Assembly: GCF_000385135.1 (NCBI RefSeq)
Contig: NZ_ARQM01000010.1
Span: 248,001-312,000, forward strand
Direction of reading: 5' to 3'
DNA length: 64,000 nucleotides
From: Promicromonospora sukumoe 327MFSha3.1
GTDB lineage: Bacteria; Actinomycetota; Actinomycetes; Actinomycetales; Cellulomonadaceae
The notes below the pieces were generated by a model. It did no database searches and was not told where the DNA came from. It worked only from the letters and a program-made list of their open reading frames with translations. Made by a program: the position numbers and the translations under genes. Within the stretch, counting starts at the first letter, position 1; the number at the start of each line of letters is the position of its first letter. Shown here piece by piece: positions 19,427-28,148 of this stretch.

Positions 19427-19463
19427 TCCGGCTGCCGGGCCGAGCCCGGCAGCCGAGGATCAG
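19423..19463. terminator. Bidirectional hairpin terminator
   Basis: CTGATCC plus GGCTGCCGGGC pair with GCCCGGCAGCC plus GGATCAG around a 3-base loop. The hairpin covers both stop codons of the convergent sigma factor and IclR genes. Confidence 0.75.
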
Positions 19464-20221
19464 ATCCCCGTGAGGTCTCCCGCGACCAGGCTCAGCTCGC
19501 GGCGCGCGTGCGGCGGCACGACCTCACCGGGGATGCTGAGCCCCACGGCCCACGCCGTGTCGTCGCCGGGGCGGCGGGGCACGAGGTGGGCGGCGCAGGC
19601 GATGTCGTTGCGGAACTCGCCGTGCTCCTCGACGACGGCGTCGGGGCGCAGGCGGGCGAGCTGGGCGTCCAGCGAGGTCATGTCGGCGGCGGTGCGCGGC
19701 GTGAACTTGCGCATCCCGGCGTCGACCACCAGCTCGTGGCGCTCGCGGCGGGACATGCCGAGCAGGAGTGCCTTGCCGAGCGCGGTGGCGTGCGCGGAGA
19801 CGTCGAGCCCGCGCTCCAGGTCCTCGATGTACGGGGAGCCCGGGGCCTCGGCGTAGTCGACGACGACCACGCGGCCCGCGCTGATACGTCCCAGGTAGGC
19901 GCTGTAGCCGCTGCTCTGCGCGAGGTGACGGAGCACCTCGCGGGTGTTGGGCCCCCGGCCGAGCGAGCCGAGCTGCTCGTAGAACCGGTGGCTGACCTGC
20001 TCGCCGACGTCGTAGGTGCCGTCCTTGAGCCGGGTGACGTACCCCTCGTAGGCCAGCGTGCGCACGAGGTGATACGTAGTGGAGAGGTTCAGCCCGCTGC
20101 GCCGCGCGATCGCCTTGACCGGCAGCCCGGGGAACCGGGTGACGACCTCGAGGACGCGGAAGGCGCGGGCAACGCTCTGTACCAGGTCGTCCGGGCGTTC
20201 CCGCTCGGAGTCCAGAGTCAC
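19460..20221 (-). CDS. IclR-family transcriptional regulator
   Basis: 253 aa from GTG 20221, chosen for the AAGGGGGG run just before it. An N-terminal winged helix (LPVKAIARRSGLNLSTTYHLV) is followed by the IclR effector-binding domain. It is divergent from the cytochrome P450 gene and may control it; a 7-bp-armed palindrome in the gap is a possible site. The effector is unknown. Confidence 0.9.
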   Translation of the reverse strand: MTLDSERERPDDLVQSVARAFRVLEVVTRFPGLPVKAIARRSGLNLSTTYHLVRTLAYEGYVTRLKDGTYDVGEQVSHRFYEQLGSLGRGPNTREVLRHLAQSSGYSAYLGRISAGRVVVVDYAEAPGSPYIEDLERGLDVSAHATALGKALLLGMSRRERHELVVDAGMRKFTPRTAADMTSLDAQLARLRPDAVVEEHGEFRNDIACAAHLVPRRPGDDTAWAVGLSIPGEVVPPHARRELSLVAGDLTGI

Positions 20222-20533
20222 GTGCCCCCCTTGCTCGTCGGTGGAGGCCGACGGTCCCTTTTTGCGACGAATATCGTAACCGGATGGGTATCGACAAGGT
20301 GGTGCGAGGGTGCGACAGTTGTCTGCCCTTGCAGACATGTTAGCCACGGGTGTGGCCGAGGTCACGGAACACGGTTGGGTTCACCCTGCGCGATCGAGGG
20401 CGACCGCACAGAGACGGTGGATCAATGAAAATACCTGAACCGGGTGATATCCGACAAGTGCCCCACGTGCGCGGGGCCGTGTCGGAGACCCGGTCGTGGC
20501 GACCCGCACCGTCCGCCGAGAGGGCCCGCCGTA
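20222..20533. other. Divergent promoter region between the IclR and P450 genes
   Basis: 312 bp without a gene. It contains an AT-richer stretch (TTTTTGCGACGAATATCG, about 20259-20276) that is a plausible promoter for the IclR gene, and the small palindrome at 20320-20337. No clear Shine-Dalgarno sequence is seen upstream of the P450 start. Confidence 0.6.
20320..20337. promoter_or_regulatory. Candidate IclR operator
   Basis: TGTCTGCCCTTGCAGACA has 7-bp arms around CCTT. Size and position fit an IclR-type site, but no experiment or second copy supports it. Confidence 0.4.
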
Positions 20534-21823
20534 GTGCTCGATGACATCCACAACACGCAGGACCGGGCCTGGCGCGGCACCCGTCCCCTGCGGCTCGGCG
20601 CGGTCTCGCGCCTGACACCGCTGGTAGAGGCCTCGGCCCTGCCCGACCCGCGTGCGCTCTACGACGAGCTCGAGAAGCAGTGGGGCGAGATCGCCCCGGT
20701 CGAGCTGGAACCCGGCGTGCCCGCCTGGCTCGTCATGGGGCAGCGGCGCGTCTTCGACATCATGCGCAACGAGCACGTGTTCGCCACCAACCCGCAGCTG
20801 TGGAACGGGCACGCGCGCGGCGGCCTGCCTCGGACCTCGGGCCTGCGCCCCGCCTTCACCTCGCAGCAGCGGTTCTCGGCCAACCACGCCGACGGCGCGC
20901 TGCGGCAGCGCCTGCGCGAGCCCCTCGACGACGCGTTCGAGCAGCTCTCCGAGCCGATCACCGCGGCCAAGGTGCGCTCCTTCTGCAACCTGCTCATCGA
21001 CCGCTTCGAGGACCGGGGCCGCGCCGACCTGATGCTCGAGTACGCGTCGGTGATCCCGTTCCTCGTCATCGCCGACATGATCGGGTTCGACCCGGAGGAC
21101 GGGCAGCACCTGTTCGACCTGACCCGGCGCGTCGCCGGGGGCGGCGCCGACGCCGCGCCCTCCGTGCACGAGGTGGACCGCATGCTCGGCGACCTCGTCG
21201 CGCTCCGCCGGGAGCACCCGCGCCGGGACCTCGCGAGCTCGCTGCTCGCCCACCCGGGCATGCGGGACGACGTCGAGGTCACCCACACCCTGCTCACCGT
21301 CGCCTACTCGGGCAACCTGACGCTGACCGCCTGGGTGGCCCAGACCCTGCTGCTCACCCTCACCGACGCCCGGTTCTCCGGGCGTCTGCACGGCGGCCGC
21401 ATCGACCTGGACAGCGCCATGGACGAGGTGCTGTCGCGCTCCACGCCCACCATCCACAGCCTGCCCCGGTTCGCCCGCCAGGACGTCGTGCTCGACGACA
21501 AGCTCGTCGTCGCCGGCGACCCCCTGATCCTCGCGATCCACGCGGCCAACACCGACCCGCGCATGGACACCGGCGACCCGTGGGACCACGTGGGCAGCCG
21601 GGCGCACGTGTCGTTCGGCACCGGCCCGCACGCCTGCCCGGCCCCGCGCACCGCGCGCGTGATCGCCCGGATCGCCGTCGAGACCATCCTGCGCCGGCTC
21701 GACGTCGTGCTGCGCATCCCCGCCGCCGACGTCCGCTGGGACCCCACCCTGTGGATCCGCCAGCCCGTGAGCATCCCCGTCACCTTCCCCGTGCCCGTCG
21801 AGAAGGCCGGGCCCGAGACATAA
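20534..21823 (+). CDS. Cytochrome P450 with a non-canonical K-helix
   Basis: 429 aa from GTG 20534; an in-frame extension upstream to 20444 is possible. The heme-binding loop is VSFGTGPHACPAPR with C368 as axial ligand, and the I-helix carries SGNLT in place of the usual AGxxT. The K-helix, where nearly all P450s have ExxR, reads DEVLSRST: E298 is followed by Ser at the Arg position, with the Arg shifted by one. Known exceptions to ExxR include the actinobacterial CYP157 family. No redox partner gene is adjacent and the substrate is unknown. Confidence 0.88.
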   Translation: MLDDIHNTQDRAWRGTRPLRLGAVSRLTPLVEASALPDPRALYDELEKQWGEIAPVELEPGVPAWLVMGQRRVFDIMRNEHVFATNPQLWNGHARGGLPRTSGLRPAFTSQQRFSANHADGALRQRLREPLDDAFEQLSEPITAAKVRSFCNLLIDRFEDRGRADLMLEYASVIPFLVIADMIGFDPEDGQHLFDLTRRVAGGGADAAPSVHEVDRMLGDLVALRREHPRRDLASSLLAHPGMRDDVEVTHTLLTVAYSGNLTLTAWVAQTLLLTLTDARFSGRLHGGRIDLDSAMDEVLSRSTPTIHSLPRFARQDVVLDDKLVVAGDPLILAIHAANTDPRMDTGDPWDHVGSRAHVSFGTGPHACPAPRTARVIARIAVETILRRLDVVLRIPAADVRWDPTLWIRQPVSIPVTFPVPVEKAGPET

Positions 21824-21872
21824 CACCGGGCCCCTGGGCAGGTGGTAGTGCCCGGCGGCGAGGTCCCGGCGG

Positions 21873-21878
21873 TAGGTT
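21873..21878 (+). promoter_or_regulatory. -10 box for pntA
   Basis: TAGGTT with 6 nt to a GTG at 21885. If transcription starts there, the mRNA has an 18-nt leader containing AAGGAGG before the ATG at 21903, so either a leaderless GTG start or a short-leader ATG start is possible. Confidence 0.55.
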
Positions 21879-21902
21879 GCGGGGGTGAGCAAGGAGGGTC
21901 AC

Positions 21903-23567
21903 ATGCGCATCGGCGTACCGGACGACGGCGGGCCGCTCGTGCCCGCCACCCCCGCGACCACCGGCCGGCTGGTCGGCCTCGGCTACGAGGTCGCCGTCAC
22001 GGCCGGCGCCGGGGCGAGGGCGGGCTTCCCCGACACGGCCTACGCGGCCGCGGGAGCCGCCGTCGTGCCCGACGCCGAGGCGTGGGCCGCCGACGTCGTG
22101 GTCGCCACGCGGGCGCCCGACGACCTGACCGCACCCGGACCGGCGGCCCTGCGCCCCGGGGCCGTGCTCGTCGCGCAGGTCGCGCCCGCCGCCCGGCCCG
22201 ACCTGGTGCGCGCGCTCGCGGACCGCGGTGTCACCGCCCTGGCCCTGGACGCCGTGCCGCGCATCTCCCGGGCGCAGTCGCTCGACGTGCTCAGCGCGCT
22301 GTCGAACGTCGCCGGCTACCGGGCCGTCGTCGAGGCCGCCGCCGAGTTCGGCGGCATGTTCGCCGGGCAGGTCACCGCCGCGGGCACCACCCCGCCCGCG
22401 AACGTGTTCGTGATCGGGGCGGGCGTGGCCGGGCTCGCGGCCATCGGCGCGGCGGGCAGCCTCGGCGCGCAGGTGCGCGCCTTCGACGTGCGCCCCGAGG
22501 TGGCGGAGCAGATCGAGTCCATGGGCGCCACGGTGGTCCGGGCCGACGACGCCGCGCAGCAGGTCAGCGCCGACGGGTACGCGTCAGCGCTGACCGCCGA
22601 CCAGGAGGCCGCGGCCCTGCGCGCGTACGCCGTCGAGACCGCCGGCGCGGACATCGTCGTCACCACTGCGCTCGTGCGCGGGACGGCGCCCACCACGATC
22701 ACCGCCGAGATGGTCGCCGGCATGCGGCCCGGCAGCGTGATCGTCGACCTCGCGGCCCCGAGCGGCGGCAACTGCGAGCTGACGGTGCCTGGCGAGCGTG
22801 TGGTCAGCGACAACGGTGTCGTCGTGCTCGGGTACACCGACCTGCCCGACCGCATGCCCCGGCACACCTCGGAGCTGCTCGGCACCGCCGTGGCCAACCT
22901 GGTCCAGCTCGGCACGCCCGGGCGCGACGGCGTCCTGGCGCTCGACCCGGACGACGTCGTCGTGCGCGGCATGACCGTGGCGGCCGGCGGCGAGGTGCTG
23001 TGGCCTCCGCCCCCGGTGTCGGTGTCGGCGCCGCAGTCGCTGGTCGAGCCCTCGCTGGTCGAGCCTGTCGAGACCTCACCAGGGTCTCGACAAGCTCGAC
23101 CGGCGGGGTCTGGGTCTCGACAAGCTCGACCGGCGGAGTCGGGGTCTCGACAAGCTCGACCAGCGAAGAGCGGGGTTCGACCGCCGAAAAGCGGGGCCCG
23201 GGCGCCGTTCGCCCGGACCGTGCTCCTCGGCCTCGCCGCCGTCCTGGCCGTGCTCGCCGTGGCCGCCTCACCGCCCGACCAGGCCGCGCACTTCACGGTG
23301 CTGGCCCTCGCCGTCGTCGTCGGGTTCTACGTGATCTCGCACGTCAGCCACGCCCTGCACACCCCGCTCATGTCCCAGACCAATGCGATCTCCGGGATCA
23401 TCCTGGTGGGCGGGATGCTGCAGATCGGCTCGGCGGACCCGGTGGTGACCACGCTCGCCGTGCTGGCCTCGGCGGTGGCGAGCATCAACATCTTCGGCGG
23501 GTTCCTGGTGACCCACCGCATGCTCGGCATGTTCCACCACAGCCCCGCCGACGGGGGTGACCGATGA
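21903..23567 (+). CDS. pntA: NAD(P) transhydrogenase subunit alpha
   Basis: 554 aa from ATG 21903, preceded by AAGGAGG at 5 nt; the same frame also has a GTG at 21885. The N-terminal domain I binds NAD(H) ([18 protein letters not shown] Rossmann motif, then [12 protein letters not shown]), and the C-terminal part has about three to four membrane helices. With PntB it couples proton entry to hydride transfer from NADH to NADP. Between the two parts, around residues 380-435, the linker has been expanded by family E repeat DNA and reads GSRQARPA three times with a 10-residue period. It overlaps pntB by ATGA. Confidence 0.93.
   Translation: MRIGVPDDGGPLVPATPATTGRLVGLGYEVAVTAGAGARAGFPDTAYAAAGAAVVPDAEAWAADVVVATRAPDDLTAPGPAALRPGAVLVAQVAPAARPDLVRALADRGVTALALDAVPRISRAQSLDVLSALSNVAGYRAVVEAAAEFGGMFAGQVTAAGTTPPANVFVIGAGVAGLAAIGAAGSLGAQVRAFDVRPEVAEQIESMGATVVRADDAAQQVSADGYASALTADQEAAALRAYAVETAGADIVVTTALVRGTAPTTITAEMVAGMRPGSVIVDLAAPSGGNCELTVPGERVVSDNGVVVLGYTDLPDRMPRHTSELLGTAVANLVQLGTPGRDGVLALDPDDVVVRGMTVAAGGEVLWPPPPVSVSAPQSLVEPSLVEPVETSPGSRQARPAGSGSRQARPAESGSRQARPAKSGVRPPKSGARAPFARTVLLGLAAVLAVLAVAASPPDQAAHFTVLALAVVVGFYVISHVSHALHTPLMSQTNAISGIILVGGMLQIGSADPVVTTLAVLASAVASINIFGGFLVTHRMLGMFHHSPADGGDR
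23057..23161. repeat. Family E repeat cluster inside pntA
   Basis: GGTCTCGACAAGCTCGACC occurs three times with a 30-bp period (23083-23101, 23113-23131, 23143-23161). An inverted copy, GGTCGAGCCTGTCGAGACC, at 23057-23075 lets the region fold into a 19-bp stem. All copies are translated. Confidence 0.95.
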
Positions 23568-24985
23568 GCGTCGAGTCGATCGTCCAGGCGGTGTACCTGG
23601 TCGCGGCGGTGCTGTTCGTGCTGTCGCTGGCCGGGCTGTCGCGGCAGGAGAGCGCGCGCCGCGGCGTCCTGCTGGGCATGACCGGCATGGGGCTCGCGCT
23701 GGTCGCGACGATCGCGCTGGCGCTGGACCGCTCCGAGCGGCCCGTGGGCGTCACGGCCGGGCTGATCCTGCTCGTGCTGCTGGTGGGCGCGGCCGTCGGC
23801 ACGTGGCGGGCGCGCACCGTCGAGATGACGCAGATGCCCGAGCTCATCGCGCTGCTCCACTCGTTCGTCGGCGCGGCCGCCGTGCTCGTGGGCTTCGGCT
23901 CCTACCTCTCCGAGCCCGCCACGAGCGGGGCGGACGCCGGCGCCGGCCAGACCGTCCACCTGGTCGAGGTGTTCCTCGGCGTGCTCATCGGCGCCGTGAC
24001 GTTCACCGGCTCGGTGGTCGCGTTCGGCAAGCTGTCGGCCCGGCTGCGCTCGTCGCCGCTGCTGCTGCTGGGCCGCAACTGGCTCAACCTCGCCGCGCTC
24101 GTCGCCTGCGCGGGCCTGCTCTGGTGGTTCCTGGTGGCCGGCCCGGCCGGCCTGGTGCCGCTGCTGCTGATGACCGTGGTCGCGCTGGCCCTGGGCTGGC
24201 ACCTGGTGGCGGCGATCGGCGGCGGCGACATGCCCGTCGTCGTCTCCATGCTGAACTCCTACTCGGGGTGGGCGGCCGCGGCCGCCGGGTTCATGCTGGG
24301 CAACGACCTGCTCATCATCACGGGCGCCCTGGTCGGCTCCTCGGGTGCGATCCTCAGCTACCTCATGTGCAGGGCGATGAACCGCTCGTTCGTCAGCGTG
24401 ATCCTGGGCGGGTTCGGCGCCGAGACCCCGGCGGCCGCCGCGGGCGGCCCGGCCGAGCCGGGCACCTACCGGGAGACGACGGCGCTCGAGGTCGCCGACC
24501 GGCTGACCGCCGCCCGGTCGGTGATCGTGGTGCCGGGCTACGGCATGGCCGTGGCGAAGGCCCAGTACCCGGTGGCCGACCTCGTGTCCCGGCTCACCGC
24601 GCGCGGCACCACCGTGCGGTTCGGCATCCACCCCGTGGCCGGGCGGCTGCCCGGGCACATGAACGTGCTGCTCGCCGAGGCGAAGGTGCCCTACGACCAG
24701 GTGCTCGGCATGGACGAGATCAACGACGACTTCCCCGAGACCGACGTCGTGCTGGTGATCGGGGCCAACGACACCGTGAACCCGGCCGCCCAGGACGACC
24801 CGGCGTCGCCCATCGCGGGCATGCCCGTGCTGGAGGTGTGGCAGGCTCGCGAGGTCGTCGTCTTCAAGCGGTCCATGGCCACCGGGTACGCGGGTGTGCA
24901 GAACCCGCTGTTCTTCCGCGAGAACACCGCCATGCTCTTCGGCGACGCGAAGGAACAGGTGGAACTGATCGTCCAGGCGCTGTGA
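23564..24985 (+). CDS. pntB: NAD(P) transhydrogenase subunit beta
   Basis: 473 aa, ATGA-coupled to pntA. About eight to nine membrane helices are followed by the NADP(H)-binding domain III, with [38 protein letters not shown] and [14 protein letters not shown], all hallmark segments of PntB. It completes the proton-translocating transhydrogenase that supplies NADPH. Length is typical. Confidence 0.96.
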   Translation: MSVESIVQAVYLVAAVLFVLSLAGLSRQESARRGVLLGMTGMGLALVATIALALDRSERPVGVTAGLILLVLLVGAAVGTWRARTVEMTQMPELIALLHSFVGAAAVLVGFGSYLSEPATSGADAGAGQTVHLVEVFLGVLIGAVTFTGSVVAFGKLSARLRSSPLLLLGRNWLNLAALVACAGLLWWFLVAGPAGLVPLLLMTVVALALGWHLVAAIGGGDMPVVVSMLNSYSGWAAAAAGFMLGNDLLIITGALVGSSGAILSYLMCRAMNRSFVSVILGGFGAETPAAAAGGPAEPGTYRETTALEVADRLTAARSVIVVPGYGMAVAKAQYPVADLVSRLTARGTTVRFGIHPVAGRLPGHMNVLLAEAKVPYDQVLGMDEINDDFPETDVVLVIGANDTVNPAAQDDPASPIAGMPVLEVWQAREVVVFKRSMATGYAGVQNPLFFRENTAMLFGDAKEQVELIVQAL

Positions 24986-25048
24986 TCCGCCGCGACCAGC
25001 ACCTTTTGCATTCCGGTGGCTGTCTGTGGGTGAATTGACGGTGACGCG

Positions 25049-25079
25049 CTGACACCGCGCGGTAACGAGTTGGTATAAA
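25049..25079 (+). promoter_or_regulatory. Sigma70-like promoter for the small membrane protein operon
   Basis: CTGACA, 19 nt, TATAAA at 25074-25079, about 48 bp before the GTG start at 25127. The -10 context GGTATAAAGG is the same as that upstream of the first plus-strand condensation-like gene (31174-31183). The spacer is long, so this is tentative. Confidence 0.4.
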
Positions 25080-25126
25080 GGGGCGCGCCAGGAAAGTCCG
25101 GCGTAGTCCCTCAGTGCGGAGGCCGA

Positions 25127-25555
25127 GTGTTGACACGCTCTCTCGTGACCGGAACGGCCGCGATCGTGGGGTTCCTGGTGCTTGTGGCGACCACGGAGCT
25201 CTTCTGGTTCGGGCCGCCCTCCGGCGCGCACAATGCCGGTGAGATCTTCGCCTCGATCGGCGGCGCCGCGCTGACCGTCCTCACCTGGGCGGTCGTCGGC
25301 TGGGGGGTCGCGCGGATCGCGCGGGCCCTGCGCCTGACACGGGTGTCCGTGCTGGTGGGCATGCTGGCGCCGGTCGGCGCGATCGTGGCCTTCACGCTCT
25401 CGGTCGAGCTCGACGCGTGGTCCACCGGGTTCGGCGTGCTGGCGTTCGCGTCGGCGTCGGCCGGTGTGCTGGTGACGATCCGCCGCCGCAGGTCGGCCGG
25501 GACCACCGCGCTGCCCGAGTCCAAGGGGCACCCTCCGGTGCGGATGGCCGCGTGA
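25127..25555 (+). CDS. Small membrane protein of unknown function
   Basis: 142 aa, GTG start, four predicted membrane helices and a basic C-terminal end (IRRRRSAGTT). No family is recognised. Its stop overlaps the start of the panE-like gene (GTGA at 25552-25555), so the two are translationally coupled. The function cannot be inferred beyond membrane location. Confidence 0.75.
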   Translation: MLTRSLVTGTAAIVGFLVLVATTELFWFGPPSGAHNAGEIFASIGGAALTVLTWAVVGWGVARIARALRLTRVSVLVGMLAPVGAIVAFTLSVELDAWSTGFGVLAFASASAGVLVTIRRRRSAGTTALPESKGHPPVRMAA

Positions 25556-26442
25556 GCGACGTGCCGGTCGCGGTGATCGGCCCCGGCGCGATCGGCGGGC
25601 TGATGGCCGCGCTCCTGCAGCGCGCTGGGCACGACGTCACCGTCGTCGCCCGGGAGGCCACCGCCGCGCACATCGCCGAGCACGGTCTCGACGTCGTCTC
25701 CGACATGTTCGGTTCGTGGCACGCACCCCTGGCGGCGTCCACCACGGTGCCGCGCGGCGCCCAGGTGTTGGTCGCGGTCAAGGCGGACGGCGTGGCCGCG
25801 GCCGCCGACCTGCTGCGCGACGCCGACCCGGCCGAGGTGATCGCCCTGCTCAACGGCGTCGAGCACATGGCGGCGCTGCGCGCTGCGGCGCCCGGGGCGC
25901 GCGTCTTCGGCGCGACGATCGCCGGCCAGACGCGCCGCACCCCCGTGGGCGGGCCGGACCCGGCGACGGTCACGCACTCGTTCGACCTGCTGACCATCGT
26001 GGTGCCCGACGACGCCGCGGACCTCGGCCTGACCGCCGCCCTGCGGGACACCGGCGCGGTGCTGCGGACCGGCGGCACCGAGGCCGAGGTGCTCTGGAAG
26101 AAGCTGCGGTTCCTGGCGGCCCTGTCGCTGCTGACCTCGACGTGGAAGACCGGGATCGCCGACGCACTGGACCGCGACCCGGCGCTCACCGCCGCCCTGC
26201 TCGACGAGATCGCCGCCGTCGCCACGGCCGAGGGCGTGCCGTCGACCGGCGCGGAGCTGCGCACGCTGCTCGGCGGGATGCCGCCCCTGACGGTCGGTTC
26301 CCTGGAGGCCGACCTGTCGGCCGGGCGGCCCGGCGAGCTGGACGCGATCGGCGGCGCGATCCTGCGCGCGGGCGGTCGGCACGGCATCGACCTGCCGGTG
26401 CTCACGGCGGCGGTGGACCGGCTGGCGGCGTCGGTCGCCTGA
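25552..26442 (+). CDS. 2-dehydropantoate 2-reductase family protein (panE-like)
   Basis: 296 aa, GTG start. The N-terminal NADP-binding motif is VIGPGAIGGLMAALLQRAGHDV, followed by the ketopantoate reductase helical domain with WKKLRFLAALSLLTS, which holds the family catalytic Lys. Members reduce ketopantoate to pantoate in coenzyme A synthesis, although many paralogues act on other keto acids. With no other pantothenate gene nearby the exact role is uncertain. Confidence 0.88.
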   Translation: MSDVPVAVIGPGAIGGLMAALLQRAGHDVTVVAREATAAHIAEHGLDVVSDMFGSWHAPLAASTTVPRGAQVLVAVKADGVAAAADLLRDADPAEVIALLNGVEHMAALRAAAPGARVFGATIAGQTRRTPVGGPDPATVTHSFDLLTIVVPDDAADLGLTAALRDTGAVLRTGGTEAEVLWKKLRFLAALSLLTSTWKTGIADALDRDPALTAALLDEIAAVATAEGVPSTGAELRTLLGGMPPLTVGSLEADLSAGRPGELDAIGGAILRAGGRHGIDLPVLTAAVDRLAASVA

Positions 26443-26540
26443 GGGGCTGCCGGGCTGCCGGGTCGACGGACTGCCGGGTCGACGGACTGCCGGTCCGACG
26501 GGCTGCCGGGCCGACGTCGGCCGGCCCTGTTTCCGCGGGA

Positions 26541-26614
26541 CCCCACTTTTTCGAGGCCTAAGTTTCTTCGCTTTGAGCTGGCTCAAAGCGAAGAAACTTA
26601 GGCCTCAAAGGGGA
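26541..26614. repeat. Family B palindrome, copy 5
   Basis: Arms of about 33-38 bp with a 2-base loop (26579-26580); the stem extends to GAGC/GCTC at the tip. It lies between the convergent panE-like and first condensation-like genes. Confidence 0.92.
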
Positions 26615-26655
26615 GGTCGACCAGCGGATGGGCGGCCGGGGTCAGCGGCCCGACC

Positions 26656-28110
26656 TCACCAGAAGCGGACCGGGAGCCGGTGTCGCGCGTACACGCTCTC
26701 GACCGCCGCCCTCACCTGGGCCGGGGTGCCGAGCCGGGCGTCGTCCAGCCCGAGCACTGCCAGCGTCGCGATGCCGTTGTGCTCGGACCACCAGGAGTCC
26801 AGCCCGCCGCGCATCTGCCGCAGCCGCCCGCGCGTGAGCCCCTGCGTCACGCCGCGCATGAGCACGCTGGAGGCCGGCGTCCCCATCGGGGCGGCGAACG
26901 CCGCGGGCAGCCGCCCGAGGTTGGAGGCCAGGCAGAGCGGCGCGGTGCCGTCGCGCGCCGCCATCTTGGCGACGGCGTCCGGCACCATCTGCATGAGCGG
27001 CTTGAGCGGGCCCAGGGTGTCCACCCGGGTGCCCGAGGTCAGGGCCGCGAACTCAGCCTTCGCGCGGGACCGGATCTGGGTCATGTCGGCGATCACGCCG
27101 GCCCGCTCGGGCGCGGGCGTCACCGTGGTGTCCACGGCGATGGACACGCCCGAGGTCGCGTTCGACCGCAGGTCGCCGGGCTCCCGCAGGCTCACGGGCA
27201 GCGAGACGCGCACCGGCATCCCGGCCGTCGCCGCGCCGGCGGCGAGCAGGATCTCCGTGCACACCGCGATGAGCAGGCTGTTCGCCGTCCCGCCCGCGGC
27301 GTGGGCCGCGCGGTGCCAGGTCGAGGCGTCGGTGTCGACGACGACGATCGGCGGGTGGGCGAGCTCGGCGTCGTCGGGGCGCGGGGCGGGCCGCGGCCGG
27401 TCCGCCGACTGCTGTGCCATGATCGGCGGCACCGAACCCTGCCGCGCCATCTTGCGCAGCCCGCCGACGGCGGCCCGCGCCTGGCTCGTCGCGTCGCGCA
27501 GGTCGGCCACGAGCCCGGTCCGGATCCGCTCGCCCTCCTTCGGCAGGCGACGGCCCGACGACGACGGCGCGCCCTCGGCGTACCCGCCCGCGAACGCCCC
27601 GCGCGCGGCGGCGCCGGCGACGGCGGCCTCGAAGGCGCCCACGTGCATCCCGCCGTCGGCCACGACGTGCGAGGTGACGAAGCTGAGCACGGTCCCGCCG
27701 CTGGTGGTCCGCGCCGCCGACAGCGCCCAGGTGGGGCCGGTCTCCGGGTCCAGGTTCACCTGCGCCTGCTGCTCGGCCCAGGCCAGCACCGCGGGCTCGG
27801 GCACGGGCGCGGAGCCGATGAGCAGGTCGGGCAGCCTGGTCGACGCCGACCAGCGGGCGCGGGCGCCCGGCAGGCGGCCCGGCCGCACCACGCGCTGCAG
27901 CGGGCCCTCGGCCAGGGCGCGGTGCAGGGCGCGCAGCGCGTCGACGTCGAGGGGCGCCGGGATGCGCCAGACGGTCTGGTTGACCACGGCCACCCCGAGC
28001 ACCCGGCGGGTGCGCAGGAACAGGTCGTCGTCGTAGGTCAGGCGGTTGCTCGTCACGGGGGAGCGGGTCGTCGGCGGACTGTTCGGCGGGCTGGTCACTG
28101 GGCTGGTCAA
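26656..28110 (-). CDS. Condensation/WS-DGAT-like acyltransferase A
   Basis: 484 aa from TTG 28110, selected because GGAGA lies 4 nt upstream of it. The protein opens with a wax-ester-synthase-like segment (TYDDDLFLRTRRVLGVAV) and has the HxxxDG active-site motif as TSHVVADGG with H148 and D152. The late ASNLG block resembles the SN-x-PG block of WS/DGAT enzymes. Such folds transfer acyl groups from CoA or carrier thioesters to alcohols or amines. It is a paralogue of protein B (29516-31072) and shares a 38-bp divergent gap with the glycosyltransferase gene. Substrates are unknown. Confidence 0.8.
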   Translation of the reverse strand: MTSPVTSPPNSPPTTRSPVTSNRLTYDDDLFLRTRRVLGVAVVNQTVWRIPAPLDVDALRALHRALAEGPLQRVVRPGRLPGARARWSASTRLPDLLIGSAPVPEPAVLAWAEQQAQVNLDPETGPTWALSAARTTSGGTVLSFVTSHVVADGGMHVGAFEAAVAGAAARGAFAGGYAEGAPSSSGRRLPKEGERIRTGLVADLRDATSQARAAVGGLRKMARQGSVPPIMAQQSADRPRPAPRPDDAELAHPPIVVVDTDASTWHRAAHAAGGTANSLLIAVCTEILLAAGAATAGMPVRVSLPVSLREPGDLRSNATSGVSIAVDTTVTPAPERAGVIADMTQIRSRAKAEFAALTSGTRVDTLGPLKPLMQMVPDAVAKMAARDGTAPLCLASNLGRLPAAFAAPMGTPASSVLMRGVTQGLTRGRLRQMRGGLDSWWSEHNGIATLAVLGLDDARLGTPAQVRAAVESVYARHRLPVRFW

Positions 28111-28136
28111 GGGATCTCCGGTGCCGGGCTGGTGGG

Positions 28137-28142
28137 TAGGGT
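28137..28142 (+). promoter_or_regulatory. -10 box for the glycosyltransferase gene, leaderless type
   Basis: TAGGGT, 6 nt, then GTG 28149. It lies within the 38-bp gap that also holds the ribosome-binding site of the divergent acyltransferase A gene, so the two promoters must overlap the neighbouring coding regions. Confidence 0.55.
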
Positions 28143-28148
28143 GCGCGC

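Noticed and set aside
20534-21823. P450 belonging to a conservon (sensor kinase, roadblock, DUF742, GTPase, P450)
   Set aside because: None of the other conservon genes is adjacent; neighbours are an IclR regulator and pntAB.
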